A DNA stretch of 14,408 nucleotides, from contig JAEWJH010000111.1 of NCBI GenBank assembly GCA_023386635.1, positions 1 through 14,408 on the forward strand. Reading direction: 5' to 3'. This DNA comes from Pseudomonadota bacterium (GTDB lineage: Bacteria > Pseudomonadota > Alphaproteobacteria > Rhizobiales > Xanthobacteraceae). This document shows positions 1 through 7,586 of this stretch, piece after piece. Made by a program: the position numbers and the translations under genes. Positions within the stretch are counted from its first letter, which is position 1, and each line of letters opens with the position of its first letter. Under the pieces are notes generated by a model, which was given only the letters and a program-made list of their open reading frames with translations, made no database searches and was not told the DNA's origin.

Positions 1-626
1 CCATCGTGCTCGATTTCGCCACCATGCTGCGCGACCGCATGGAAAAGAGCGGCAAATACCGCGTCGCCATGACCCGGACCGACGACACGTTCATACCGCT
101 CGCCGGTCGCGTGAAGTTCGCCCGCCAGCGCCAGGCGGCGCTGTTCATTTCCATTCACGCCGACGCGCTGCCCAAAGGCGAAGGCGAGGCGGAAGGTGCG
201 ACGGTCTACACGTTGTCGGAAAAGGCTTCCGACGCCCAGGCGGCCCGGCTGGCGGAGGCCGAAAATCGCGCCGACGTGATCTCCGGCGTCGATCTCGCCG
301 CCGAACCCAACGACGTCGCCGATATTCTGATCGACCTCGCCCAGCGCGAGACCAAGACGTTCTCGGCCAAGTTCGCGGCCGGACTGGTCAACGAGATGAA
401 GCGGGTCGCGCGGATGCATAAACACCCGATGAAGTCGGCCGGCTTCCGCGTTCTGCTGGCGCCGGACGTGCCCTCGGTTCTGCTCGAACTTGGCTATGTC
501 TCGACCAAGGACGACCTCAAGCAATTGATGTCGGAGGCCTGGCGCGCGCGCACCGCCGATTCCATCGTTCAGGCTGTCGATTCGTTCTTCGCGACCCGGC
601 TGGCCGGGGCGAATGGCGGTAACTAA
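1..626 (+). CDS. amiC: N-acetylmuramoyl-L-alanine amidase, AmiC type (3' part only)
   Basis: This is the C-terminal 207 residues of a zinc-dependent Amidase_3 enzyme; the frame is open at the left edge from base 3 and ends at TAA 624-626. The family cleaves the amide bond between N-acetylmuramic acid and L-Ala of the stem peptide in the periplasm, mainly during daughter-cell separation. Visible motifs are MTRTDD, a zinc-ligand histidine in SIHADA (fragment residue 52) and the catalytic glutamate in LLELGYVS (fragment residue 162). The first zinc-binding His and Glu, any AMIN domain and the signal peptide would lie upstream of the window. Between the two motifs is a helical insertion rich in Ala, Glu and Asp, as seen in divisome-regulated amidases, where it can act as an autoinhibitory helix (inference). 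It lies 159 bases before mrcA on the same strand, the usual alphaproteobacterial order, where rne is commonly next upstream. Confidence 0.9.
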   Translation, partial: IVLDFATMLRDRMEKSGKYRVAMTRTDDTFIPLAGRVKFARQRQAALFISIHADALPKGEGEAEGATVYTLSEKASDAQAARLAEAENRADVISGVDLAAEPNDVADILIDLAQRETKTFSAKFAAGLVNEMKRVARMHKHPMKSAGFRVLLAPDVPSVLLELGYVSTKDDLKQLMSEAWRARTADSIVQAVDSFFATRLAGANGGN

Positions 627-785
627 TAACGGAGCGGATGCGGTGGGCCGGCCTCAGTTTCAACATAAAACGGCAGGCATATCCTGCGGCATTGCCCGGA
701 CGATCGCTGACCAGACGGTGGCGGGGATGCCATCGCAGTCATGCTGCTCTCTGCCGCCAACCCGGGCGAATGGCCGGACCACTGA

Positions 786-3251
786 ATGAAACTCGTCTTT
801 CGCTTTCTGGGCTTCCTGTTCGCCGCCGGGACGATCCTGTTCGTCGTCGGCGTGGCCGCGACCGCGGGTCTGTTGTGGCACTACTCCAAGGACCTGCCGG
901 ATTATTCGCAGCTCCAGGACTATGAACCGCCGGTGATGACGCGCGTGCACGCGGCCGACGGCTCGCTGCTCGCCGAATATGCGCGCGAGCGCCGGCTTTA
1001 TCTGCCGATTCAGGCGGTGCCGAAGCTGGTCCTCAACGCTTTCGTCTCGGCGGAAGACAAGAATTTCTATGAGCACGGCGGCCTCGACTTCGGTGGCATC
1101 GCCCGCGCCGGTCTTCTGTATATCCAGAACATGGGATCGAGCCGCCGCCCGCAGGGCGCCTCGACCATCACTCAGCAGGTCGCCAAGAACTTCCTGCTGA
1201 CCAACGAAGTGTCGTTCACGCGCAAGATCAAGGAAGCGCTGCTCGCGCTCAAGATCGAGCGCACCTACAGCAAGGACAAAATCCTCGAACTGTATCTGAA
1301 CGAGATCTATCTCGGCTTCAGCGCCTACGGCATCGCCGCGGCCTCGCTCCTGTATTTCGACAAGTCGGTGCACGAACTGACGATCGCGGAAGCGGCTTAT
1401 CTCGCCGCGCTGCCGAAGGCGCCGAGCCTGCTCAATCCGTTCCGCGCGCGCGAGCGCGCCATCGAGCGTCGCAACTACGTCATCGACCGCATGCGCGAGG
1501 ACGGCAAGATCACCGCCGCCGACGCCGAAAAGGCGAAGAAGGCGCCCCTCGACGTGACCGTGCGCGGCACCGGGGCGCATATCTTCGCCGCCGAATATTT
1601 CGCCGAGGAAGTGCGCCGCGAGATCAACGAACGCTACGGCGAGAAGAAGCTCTACGAGGGCGGCCTGTCGGTCCGCACCACGCTCGATCCGAAACTGCAG
1701 CAACTGGCCCGGCAGGTGCTGGTCAACGGCTTCGTCAATTTCGACGAGAAGGACGGCTATCGCGGTCCGGTCACCAGGATCGACGTCGGCGGCGACTGGG
1801 GCGTGAAGCTCGCCGACGTGCGTGCGCTCAACGACGTGCAGTGGAAGCTCGCGGTGGTGCTCGAGGTCAACGATCAGACCGCGCGCATCGGCATCCAGCC
1901 GCCGCGCGAGCCGGGCGGCGGCGTCAGCAAGGCGCGCGACATCGGTCTCATTTCGCTCGATGGCGTGAAGTGGGCCAAGGCCAAGGAAGGCCCGCAGCGC
2001 GGCAAGGCGATTACCAAGGTCACGCAGGTGCTCAATCCGGGCGACGTGATCTATGTCGAGCCGATGAAGCAGGACGGCCAGTTCCGCATGCGACAGGTGC
2101 CGGAAGTCTCCGGCGCGATCGTCGCCATGGACCCGACGACAGGCCGCGTGCTGGCGATGGTCGGCGGCTTCTCGTTCGATCAGAGCCAGTTCAACCGCGC
2201 AACGCAGGCGCTGCGTCAGCCGGGTTCGTCGTTCAAGCCGTTCGTCTACGCCGCCGCGCTCGATAACGGCTATACGCCCTCGACGCAGGTGCTCGACGCG
2301 CCGCTGGAGATCGATCAGGGCGCCGGGCAGGGCGTCTGGGCGCCGCAGAACTACGAAGGCAAGTTCTACGGACCCTCGACCCTGCGATTCGGCATCGAGC
2401 ATTCGCGCAACGTGATGACGGTGCGGCTCGCGCAGGACATCGGCATGCCGATGGTCGCTGAATATGCCAAGCGCTTCGGCATCTATGACGATCTGCCGCC
2501 CTATCTGTCGTTCGCGCTCGGCGCCGGCGAAACCACGCTGCTGCGCATGGTGTCGGGCTATGCCATGCTCGACAATGGCGGACGCCGCGTGAAGCCGACG
2601 CTGATCGACCGCATCCAGGATCGCTACGGCCACACCGTCTACAAGCACGACGAGCGCGAGTGCCGCGGCTGCGACGCCGACAAATGGGCCAACCAGCCGG
2701 AGCCGTCGCTGGTCGACCGGCGCGAGCAGGTGCTCGACCCGATGACCGCGTATCAGATGACGTCGATGATGGAAGGCGTCGTGCAGCGCGGCACCGCGAC
2801 GATCCTGCGCGAGGTCGGCAAGCCGGTCGCCGGCAAGACCGGCACCACCAACGATGAGAAGGATGCGTGGTTCATCGGCTATACGCCGGACATCGTCGTC
2901 GGTGTCTATATGGGCTACGACAAGCCGCGCCATCTCGGTCGTGGCGCGACCGGCGGTCATCTTGCGGCGCCCGTCGTCAAGGATTTCCTCAAGACGGCGC
3001 TCGCCGACAAGCCGTCGATGCCGTTCCGCGTGCCCGCCGGCATCAAGCTGATCCGCGTCGACGCCAAGACCGGTATGCGCGCCGGTCCGGAAACGGCGAA
3101 GGCGATCCTCGAAGCGTTCAAGCCCGGCACCGCGCCGCCCGACAATTATTCGGTGGTCGGTTACGGCGATGGCACCGGCGCGCCGGGCGGTGGCTATATC
3201 CCGCCCGATGCCGACCGGGCGATCCGCTCGGGCACCGGCGGATTGTACTGA
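786..3251 (+). CDS. mrcA: Penicillin-binding protein 1A, bifunctional class A (glycosyltransferase/transpeptidase)
   Basis: This 821-residue enzyme polymerises lipid II into glycan strands and cross-links the stem peptides at the outer face of the inner membrane. A short cytoplasmic start is followed by one membrane anchor (about residues 5-30). The GT51 domain shows EDKNFYEHGG (catalytic Glu90), QGASTITQQ and the LELYLNEIYLG motif. An OB-like insert (about residues 290-440) precedes the transpeptidase domain, which has all three signatures: SSFK with Ser481 and Lys484, SRN at 540-542, and KTGT starting at 684. Length and domain order are normal for PBP1A. The start was chosen because the membrane anchor begins directly after it; no strong ribosome binding site is visible. 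Two cysteines (CRGC) sit between the second and third motifs. The stop codon directly abuts the stop of the opposing gene, and a likely terminator follows at 3270-3302. Confidence 0.97.
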   Translation: MKLVFRFLGFLFAAGTILFVVGVAATAGLLWHYSKDLPDYSQLQDYEPPVMTRVHAADGSLLAEYARERRLYLPIQAVPKLVLNAFVSAEDKNFYEHGGLDFGGIARAGLLYIQNMGSSRRPQGASTITQQVAKNFLLTNEVSFTRKIKEALLALKIERTYSKDKILELYLNEIYLGFSAYGIAAASLLYFDKSVHELTIAEAAYLAALPKAPSLLNPFRARERAIERRNYVIDRMREDGKITAADAEKAKKAPLDVTVRGTGAHIFAAEYFAEEVRREINERYGEKKLYEGGLSVRTTLDPKLQQLARQVLVNGFVNFDEKDGYRGPVTRIDVGGDWGVKLADVRALNDVQWKLAVVLEVNDQTARIGIQPPREPGGGVSKARDIGLISLDGVKWAKAKEGPQRGKAITKVTQVLNPGDVIYVEPMKQDGQFRMRQVPEVSGAIVAMDPTTGRVLAMVGGFSFDQSQFNRATQALRQPGSSFKPFVYAAALDNGYTPSTQVLDAPLEIDQGAGQGVWAPQNYEGKFYGPSTLRFGIEHSRNVMTVRLAQDIGMPMVAEYAKRFGIYDDLPPYLSFALGAGETTLLRMVSGYAMLDNGGRRVKPTLIDRIQDRYGHTVYKHDERECRGCDADKWANQPEPSLVDRREQVLDPMTAYQMTSMMEGVVQRGTATILREVGKPVAGKTGTTNDEKDAWFIGYTPDIVVGVYMGYDKPRHLGRGATGGHLAAPVVKDFLKTALADKPSMPFRVPAGIKLIRVDAKTGMRAGPETAKAILEAFKPGTAPPDNYSVVGYGDGTGAPGGGYIPPDADRAIRSGTGGLY

Positions 3252-3833
3252 TCAATCAGGAAATGCACTCCCGGCCTTGCGTGCAGCGGGGCCGGGATTT
3301 TTCATGCCGATGCTGGTGAGGAGACCCTGGTCGGTCTCGTCCTTGCAGCGGGTCAGCCACGGCGTCCGCGCGCCATTGGCGGTGACCGCGCCGTTCTTCA
3401 CCAGTTCCTTGCCGTCAGCGAGCCGGTTGGTGATGGTGCGCACGCGCAGGCGCTCCCGATCGACCACCATGGTCAGTTGCTGGCGGATGCCGCTGTTGAG
3501 CTCGATCGACAGCATCAACTGGTTATCGCCGTCCTGCTGCGCATCGAGGATACGATAGATGTTCTCAGCCATGCCCGCCCCGAGGCTTTCGCTGAACCCG
3601 GGCTCGCCCGCCGCCGATACATAGGCGGTGCGGAACACGTTTTGCGGTCCCGGCGGCTCATCGCAGCGAACGGCCCAGGTCCCGAAAAATCCGAGCGGTT
3701 CCAGGATGGCGACCATTTCGGCGGGGGTCGCGGCCATGGCCGCGGGCGGATTGCAGGCTGTGAAGAGAGCGATCGCCGAAAGGGCGCCGGAAACAGCCGC
3801 GCGACGGGCGGCTGCCTTGAACTGGAAACGCAT
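3252..3833 (-). CDS. Secreted or lipid-anchored protein of unknown function
   Basis: I do not recognise a named family for this 193-residue protein. The N-terminus is an export signal: basic residues (RFQFKAAARRA), then a hydrophobic stretch at 13-26. Cleavage could be by signal peptidase I after AMA (residue 34), or by signal peptidase II at FTAC (Cys27), which is a poor but possible lipobox. The mature part holds only two cysteines, Cys57 (in GTWAVRC) and Cys163 (in PWLTRC), which could form a disulfide in the periplasm. The middle looks like alternating beta strands (NQLMLSIELN, RQQLTMVVD, ERLRVRTITN), suggesting a small beta-barrel or lipocalin-like fold; this is inference. A candidate promoter lies just upstream at 3860-3887. 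The last 17 or so codons overlap the antisense mrcA terminator, and its TGA abuts the mrcA TGA. It is divergent from prfB. Confidence 0.75.
   Translation of the reverse strand: MRFQFKAAARRAAVSGALSAIALFTACNPPAAMAATPAEMVAILEPLGFFGTWAVRCDEPPGPQNVFRTAYVSAAGEPGFSESLGAGMAENIYRILDAQQDGDNQLMLSIELNSGIRQQLTMVVDRERLRVRTITNRLADGKELVKNGAVTANGARTPWLTRCKDETDQGLLTSIGMKNPGPAARKAGSAFPD
3270..3302 (+). terminator. Rho-independent terminator of mrcA, inside the convergent gene
   Basis: A perfect 7-bp GC-only stem, CCCGGCC (3270-3276) with GGCCGGG (3290-3296), encloses a 13-base loop. It is followed after one A by TTTTT (3298-3302). It starts 19 bases after the mrcA stop and lies antisense to the last codons of the minus-strand secreted-protein gene. 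The stem plus T-run reads correctly only in the plus direction. Confidence 0.7.
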
Positions 3834-3859
3834 GAGGTGTCCGTCGATAACGAAAGGGG

Positions 3860-3887
3860 ATCATAGATCGGTGCCGCGCCCGAACAA
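3860..3887 (-). promoter_or_regulatory. Candidate sigma-70 promoter of the secreted-protein gene
   Basis: On the minus strand TTGTTC (3882-3887) is followed after 16 bases by TATGAT (3860-3865), which matches the -10 consensus at 5 of 6 positions; the -35 keeps the important TTG. The spacing would put the transcript start about 15-20 bases before the ATG at 3833. This is a match by eye only. Confidence 0.4.
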
Positions 3888-3944
3888 GCACGCGATTGTG
3901 GCTACCCAAAGTTTTCGCGCGTTTTCATAGGGAGCGGCATTGCG

Positions 3945-3971
3945 GCCGTTGCGAACCGCCCCGCAAGCGGC
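3945..3971. other. Hairpin in the leader before prfB
   Basis: GCCGTTGCG (3945-3953) pairs with CGCAAGCGGC (3962-3971), giving 9 bp with one bulged G and an 8-base loop, ending 28 bases before the prfB start. There is no T-run, so it is not an obvious terminator. It may be a leader structure, or simply chance in GC-rich DNA. Confidence 0.3.
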
Positions 3972-3999
3972 TAAATGCTGGCCAACTCAAAGGTTGGAC

Positions 4000-5131
4000 A
4001 TGCGCGCGGAAACCATCAGGCTTGTCGATGACATCAAGCAGTCGATTGAACTGCTGAGGAGGCATCTTTGACGTCGATGTCGCGCAACAACGTCTAGCCG
4101 AACTCAATAAGGAAGCCGAAGACCCGGCGCTGTGGAACGACCCGCAGCGCGCGCAGAAGCTGATGCGCGAGCGCGATGCGCTCGAGGATCAACTCGGCTC
4201 GATCGGCCGCGTCGAGCGCGAACTCGACGACCATGTGACGATGATCGAGCTCGCCGAAAGCGAGAACGATGCCAAGCTGGTCGGCGAGAGCGAAGAGGCG
4301 CTGAAGGCGCTGCTCGCGGACGTGAAGCGCCGCGAGATCGAGGCCCTGCTGTCGGGCGAGGCGGACGGCAACGACACTTTCCTCGAGGTCCATGCCGGCG
4401 CCGGCGGCACCGAGAGCCAGGACTGGGCCTCGCTGCTGCTGCGCATGTATACGCGCTGGGCCGAGCAGCACGGCTACAAGATCGAATATCTCGAAGAGAC
4501 ATCGGGCGAAGAAGCCGGCATCAAGTCGGCGACGATCCAGATCAAGGGCCGCAACGCCTACGGCTGGCTCAAGAGCGAGCATGGCGTGCACCGCCTCGTG
4601 CGCATCTCGCCGTTCGACGCCAATGCGCGTCGGCATACGTCATTCGCCAGCGTCGACATCTATCCGGTGGTCGACGACCGCATCAAGATCGACATCAACG
4701 AGAGCGACGTGCGCACCGACACGATGCGCTCGGGAGGCGCTGGCGGTCAGCACGTCAACAAGACCGAATCCGCGGTGCGCCTGACGCATATCCCGACCGG
4801 CATCGCCGTGGTCTGCCAGGCGGAGAAGTCGCAGCACAAGAACCGCGCCACCGCGTGGGACATGCTGCGCGCGCGGCTCTATGAGATGGAATTGAAGAAG
4901 CGCGAGGAGGCCGCCGCCGCCGCGCAGGCCGCCAAGACCGATATCGGCTGGGGCCACCAGATCCGCTCTTACGTCCTGCAGCCGTATCAGATGGTGAAGG
5001 ACCTTCGCACCGGCGTGCAGACGTCCAACACCGGCGGCGTGCTCGACGGCGATCTCGATGAGTTCATGCAGGCGGCGCTGGCGCAGAAGGCGTTCGGCAC
5101 CGGGCCTGAGAGCGTCGAGGATGTGGATTAG
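4000..5131 (+). CDS. prfB: Peptide chain release factor 2, made by +1 programmed frameshift
   Basis: RF2 recognises UGA and UAA stop codons and triggers hydrolysis of peptidyl-tRNA in the ribosome. The 0-frame starts at ATG 4000 and runs 23 codons to CTT, then an in-frame TGA at 4069-4071. Skipping T4069 joins it to the frame that begins GAC at 4070 and ends at TAG 5129-5131, giving 376 residues, the normal RF2 length. The joined sequence ...LLRRHL-DVDVAQQRLAEL... is a typical RF2 start. The downstream part carries the stop-codon reading tripeptide SPF (203-205) and the catalytic GGQ loop (248-250, in GGAGGQHVNKT). A frame-blind gene call would begin at Met55 (4163) and lose the N-terminal helices. 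Start support: AAAGGTTGG lies just before the ATG. Production should be autoregulated: low RF2 gives slow UGA termination and more frameshifting. It is transcribed away from the secreted-protein gene. Confidence 0.96.
4057..4072 (+). promoter_or_regulatory. prfB: prfB +1 ribosomal frameshift site
   Basis: An internal Shine-Dalgarno AGGAGG (4057-4062) is followed by a 3-base spacer CAT and the slippery CTT TGA C (4066-4072). This has the same layout and spacing as the well-studied E. coli site. The tRNA-Leu on CTT slips forward one base onto TTT, so the ribosome continues with GAC. The C after TGA is the known poor termination context that favours shifting. Confidence 0.95.
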
Positions 5132-5205
5132 CGCTTTCCATTCCGCCTCATCCTGATCAGGACGAGAGCAGAGTTAGAACGCCGTTTGTTACTCCAATCT
5201 CTCCA

Positions 5206-5297
5206 CGTCATGCCCGGACTTGTTCCGGGCATCCACGACTTGGTTTCTTTTCGCGGCAATAAAGACGTGGGTGGCAGCGACAAGCGCGGCCATGACG
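5206..5297. repeat. REP-like imperfect inverted repeat
   Basis: Two 36-base arms, 5206-5241 and 5262-5297, are inverted copies matching at 27 of 36 positions by my count. Both start with CGTCATG at their outer ends and flank a 20-base centre. The left arm also folds on its own: ATGCCCGGA (5210-5218) pairs perfectly with TCCGGGCAT (5224-5232) around a 5-base loop. The form CGTCATGCCCGG...CATCCACG is a very common intergenic palindrome in Bradyrhizobium and related genomes (recalled from general knowledge, not searched). It fills the convergent gap between prfB and the carbamoyltransferase, where it could act as a terminator or mRNA-end stabiliser for either gene. Confidence 0.8.
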
Positions 5298-5323
5298 CGG
5301 TGAGAGCGCCGCTTCATATGCGG

Positions 5324-7483
5324 TCAGGCGGATTTCCGCTCCGCCATCCACGCCGCATACCAGTTCGCAAATCGTCCGGCCCGCGTGCCGTCCTTCTGCC
5401 ATGCGGCATAGACCGGGCCTTCCGCCGCGAATAGCAGCACCGCATCGAGACCGCGCGCACGGCGCAGCGTTGCGACGGCGTGCTCCGCTGTCTGCGCGAT
5501 CGGCCCACCGACATTGAACGATGTGTTGACCGCGATCTCGACGCCGATCCGGCGGCCGAGGGCCTTGAGATAAGCATGGATCAGCGGATCGGTGTGCTCC
5601 CGCACGATCTGGATACGGCCGGTCCCGTCGGCATGGATCACCGACGGGACGACGCCGTGCGCCTCGGGCTTCGCCTGCGCCGTGAGCACCATGTAGTTGT
5701 AGGCGTTGTAGTCGCCGGCGGACGCGCCATCGGAGAGTTCGAACCAGCGCTCCGCTGCCTCGCGCGTCATCATCGGCGCCAGCGGGCGGATCGCCTCGCG
5801 GAATTTCACCTGCGCATTGAGCAGTTCGCGCGTTTTCGGATTGCGCGGATTGGCGAGGATCGAGCGGTGGCCGAGCGCGCGCGGGCCAGTCTCGGCCGCG
5901 CCCTGCATCACCGCGAAGATCGCGTCGCGCTCCGTGATAAAGGCCATCAGGTCGGCGAGTGCATCGCGCTGCGCCGGTTCGGATGCATCGCCGAGCGGCG
6001 TCCACGCAATGTCCGGCTCATCGAGCGCGTTGCGCATTTCGGCATCGGTCGGCGCGCTGCCGCAATAGAACGCATGGTCAACCGTCGCGCCCACGCCGGC
6101 GCCGGCGAGATAAGCGCCCATGTAAGCCGCGCCGATGGTGACGCCGGCGTCGTTCGGTGTTGGCGGCACCCACAGATTGAGCCGTGCGTCGCGGCCGAAC
6201 GCCTTGCGGTAGAAGTCGCGGTCGAAGCGGTCGAGCATGCGCATATTGCCAAGCGCGTTGAGGCCGATGCCGCCGGTGAGGATCAGCCGGTCGATGCCGG
6301 TCGAGCGGATGACGTGCTCGACGACGTGGAACAGAGCGTCCTCGAACACCAGTTGCGTCGCCGCCGCCTTGTCGACGCGCTCCTGCGTCGTCGCGCTGTG
6401 GGCGATGTCGTCGACGCTGAGTACGGCGTCGGGATTCCACATGTCCTTGAGCGCGATCGGTTCGCCGAGGATGCGCGCGAGCGCCGGCGTGTAGGGATTG
6501 TTGAACAGGCTGCGGTGCCAGTTGGCGAGCGTGCGGTTGAGCTGCACCGAGCCGTTCGGGCCGAGGACAAAGATGTCCTTCAACTGTGCGTAATAAGGAT
6601 TGGTGGCGCGGTCGCTGTTGCCGTAGGCGGTGGCTCCCATATAGCGGCCTTCGCTCGACAGCCAAGTCCAGCCGCCCTGGGTCGAGCTGATGACGGCGTA
6701 GAAGATGCCGAGTGAGTCGAACAGGCTGTCGTTACCGAATACGCGCTCCATGCGCGCGCGGCCGTCGCTGTCGCGCTCGCAGCGATAGAGCGAGATCGAG
6801 CCCATGTCGCCGAGGCCGTCGAGCACGCAGACCATCACCGGGGCAGGCTGCTGCGCGAACGGCGAGGCCGCATACGAGAACCACGCATGGTTCTCGTGAT
6901 GCGGCACGCCGATAATCTGTACCGGCGCGGGCAGGCCCATCACCTGTGCGATGCGCCGCGCCGAGCGCGTGCCCTGATCGAGATGCCGCATGTTGAACGC
7001 CGGCGTCTCGGTGGTCGAGACCATCCCGAAGCTCGTCGGGGCTTCCTCGCAGCCGGTCTTGATCAACGTCGCGCCGAGCGCCGGATAATCCCACGACGCG
7101 AACCATGCATCGATGCGCTCCGGGGTGAGATCCATCGCCTGCAACTGCCGGTGCAAGGCGCGCAGCGCGTGCTCGGGAAACCGCGTCGTGTGCTTCTCGC
7201 CGGAGAAACGCTCTTCCTCGTTGTTGCAGATCAGTTCCGGTCCGCCGTCGCGGGTGACGCGCACGAGTGCGACACCGGAATTGTGCGAGCCGGCGGTGCC
7301 GAGGCCCGCGAGATACAGCGTCTCGCCGCGTGCAAGCTTGTCGCGTAGCCGCGCCAGCGTCTCGCGCGCCAGGTCGCTGGCGAGGCGGTGGATGTTCCGA
7401 CGTGCGTAAAACCGCGTGAACAGCGGTAGCGTCAGGCGGAAGCCGGCAGCGCCGAAGCGGGGAAAGCGTGGACCGGTACGCAT
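5324..7483 (-). CDS. Carbamoyltransferase, NodU/CmcH family, orphan
   Basis: This 719-residue protein belongs to the family that uses carbamoyl phosphate and ATP to make carbamoyl-adenylate and transfers the carbamoyl group to a hydroxyl of a sugar, antibiotic or lipid-linked acceptor. The N-terminal ASKHA-fold (Kae1-like) part shows GSHNSG (His67), the metal-binding HHENHA (His195/His199), LDGLGDMGS, EGRYMGATAYG, LTGGIGLNALGN and PNDAGVTIGAAY. The C-terminal domain shows ETGPRALGHRSILANP (532 onward), KFREAIRPLAPMM and VNTSFNVGGPI (653 onward). All landmarks are present, so it should be active. About 55 residues with basic and amphipathic character precede the first motif, more than usual. 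The ATG at 7483 is the only ATG in this frame between the upstream terminator and the first conserved motif; no clear ribosome binding site is visible. No nodulation, glycosyltransferase or antibiotic genes lie nearby, so the acceptor cannot be predicted. Confidence 0.92.
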   Translation of the reverse strand: MRTGPRFPRFGAAGFRLTLPLFTRFYARRNIHRLASDLARETLARLRDKLARGETLYLAGLGTAGSHNSGVALVRVTRDGGPELICNNEEERFSGEKHTTRFPEHALRALHRQLQAMDLTPERIDAWFASWDYPALGATLIKTGCEEAPTSFGMVSTTETPAFNMRHLDQGTRSARRIAQVMGLPAPVQIIGVPHHENHAWFSYAASPFAQQPAPVMVCVLDGLGDMGSISLYRCERDSDGRARMERVFGNDSLFDSLGIFYAVISSTQGGWTWLSSEGRYMGATAYGNSDRATNPYYAQLKDIFVLGPNGSVQLNRTLANWHRSLFNNPYTPALARILGEPIALKDMWNPDAVLSVDDIAHSATTQERVDKAAATQLVFEDALFHVVEHVIRSTGIDRLILTGGIGLNALGNMRMLDRFDRDFYRKAFGRDARLNLWVPPTPNDAGVTIGAAYMGAYLAGAGVGATVDHAFYCGSAPTDAEMRNALDEPDIAWTPLGDASEPAQRDALADLMAFITERDAIFAVMQGAAETGPRALGHRSILANPRNPKTRELLNAQVKFREAIRPLAPMMTREAAERWFELSDGASAGDYNAYNYMVLTAQAKPEAHGVVPSVIHADGTGRIQIVREHTDPLIHAYLKALGRRIGVEIAVNTSFNVGGPIAQTAEHAVATLRRARGLDAVLLFAAEGPVYAAWQKDGTRAGRFANWYAAWMAERKSA

Positions 7484-7512
7484 GGTTGAGGTGTCGGGAC
7501 TCCGCGCAGCAG

Positions 7513-7550
7513 AAAAAAGGCCCGGCCGGACTAGCATTGTCCGGGCAGGG
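7513..7550 (-). terminator. Rho-independent terminator of the M23 peptidase gene
   Basis: Read on the minus strand, GTCCGG (7526-7531) pairs with CCGGAC (7539-7544) around the 7-base loop at 7532-7538. Further GC pairs extend the stem to about 7519 and 7550, and TTTTTT (7513-7518) follows at once. It begins 36 bases after the M23 stop codon and ends 29 bases before the carbamoyltransferase ATG, so it should separate the two genes. Confidence 0.78.
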
Positions 7551-7586
7551 CCGCAAAGTGCGGAGATTGTAAAGATGGCGCGAAAG

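Noticed and set aside
673..687. A small hairpin (GCAGG with CCTGC) between amiC and mrcA as a terminator
   Set aside because: The stem is only five pairs with no T-run, which is expected by chance in GC-rich DNA.
660..2960. A 766-codon open frame on the minus strand opposite mrcA
   Set aside because: The protein is rich in Arg, His, Asp and Leu with no recognisable domain. It is the usual shadow frame produced by strong GC bias at third positions in mrcA, which has all its family motifs.
5151..5162. The palindrome TCCTGATCAGGA after prfB as a terminator
   Set aside because: It has no loop and no T-run. It may be a protein-binding site, but nothing else supports it.
5186..5434. An 82-residue plus-strand frame containing MPGLVPGIHDL
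   Set aside because: It is the read-through peptide of the REP-like repeat and runs into the antisense 3' end of the carbamoyltransferase. This peptide type is a well-known false gene call in Rhizobiales.
5480..6715. A 411-codon plus-strand frame opposite the carbamoyltransferase
   Set aside because: It is a shadow of the minus-strand gene. The minus strand carries every motif of the NodU/CmcH family across the same interval.
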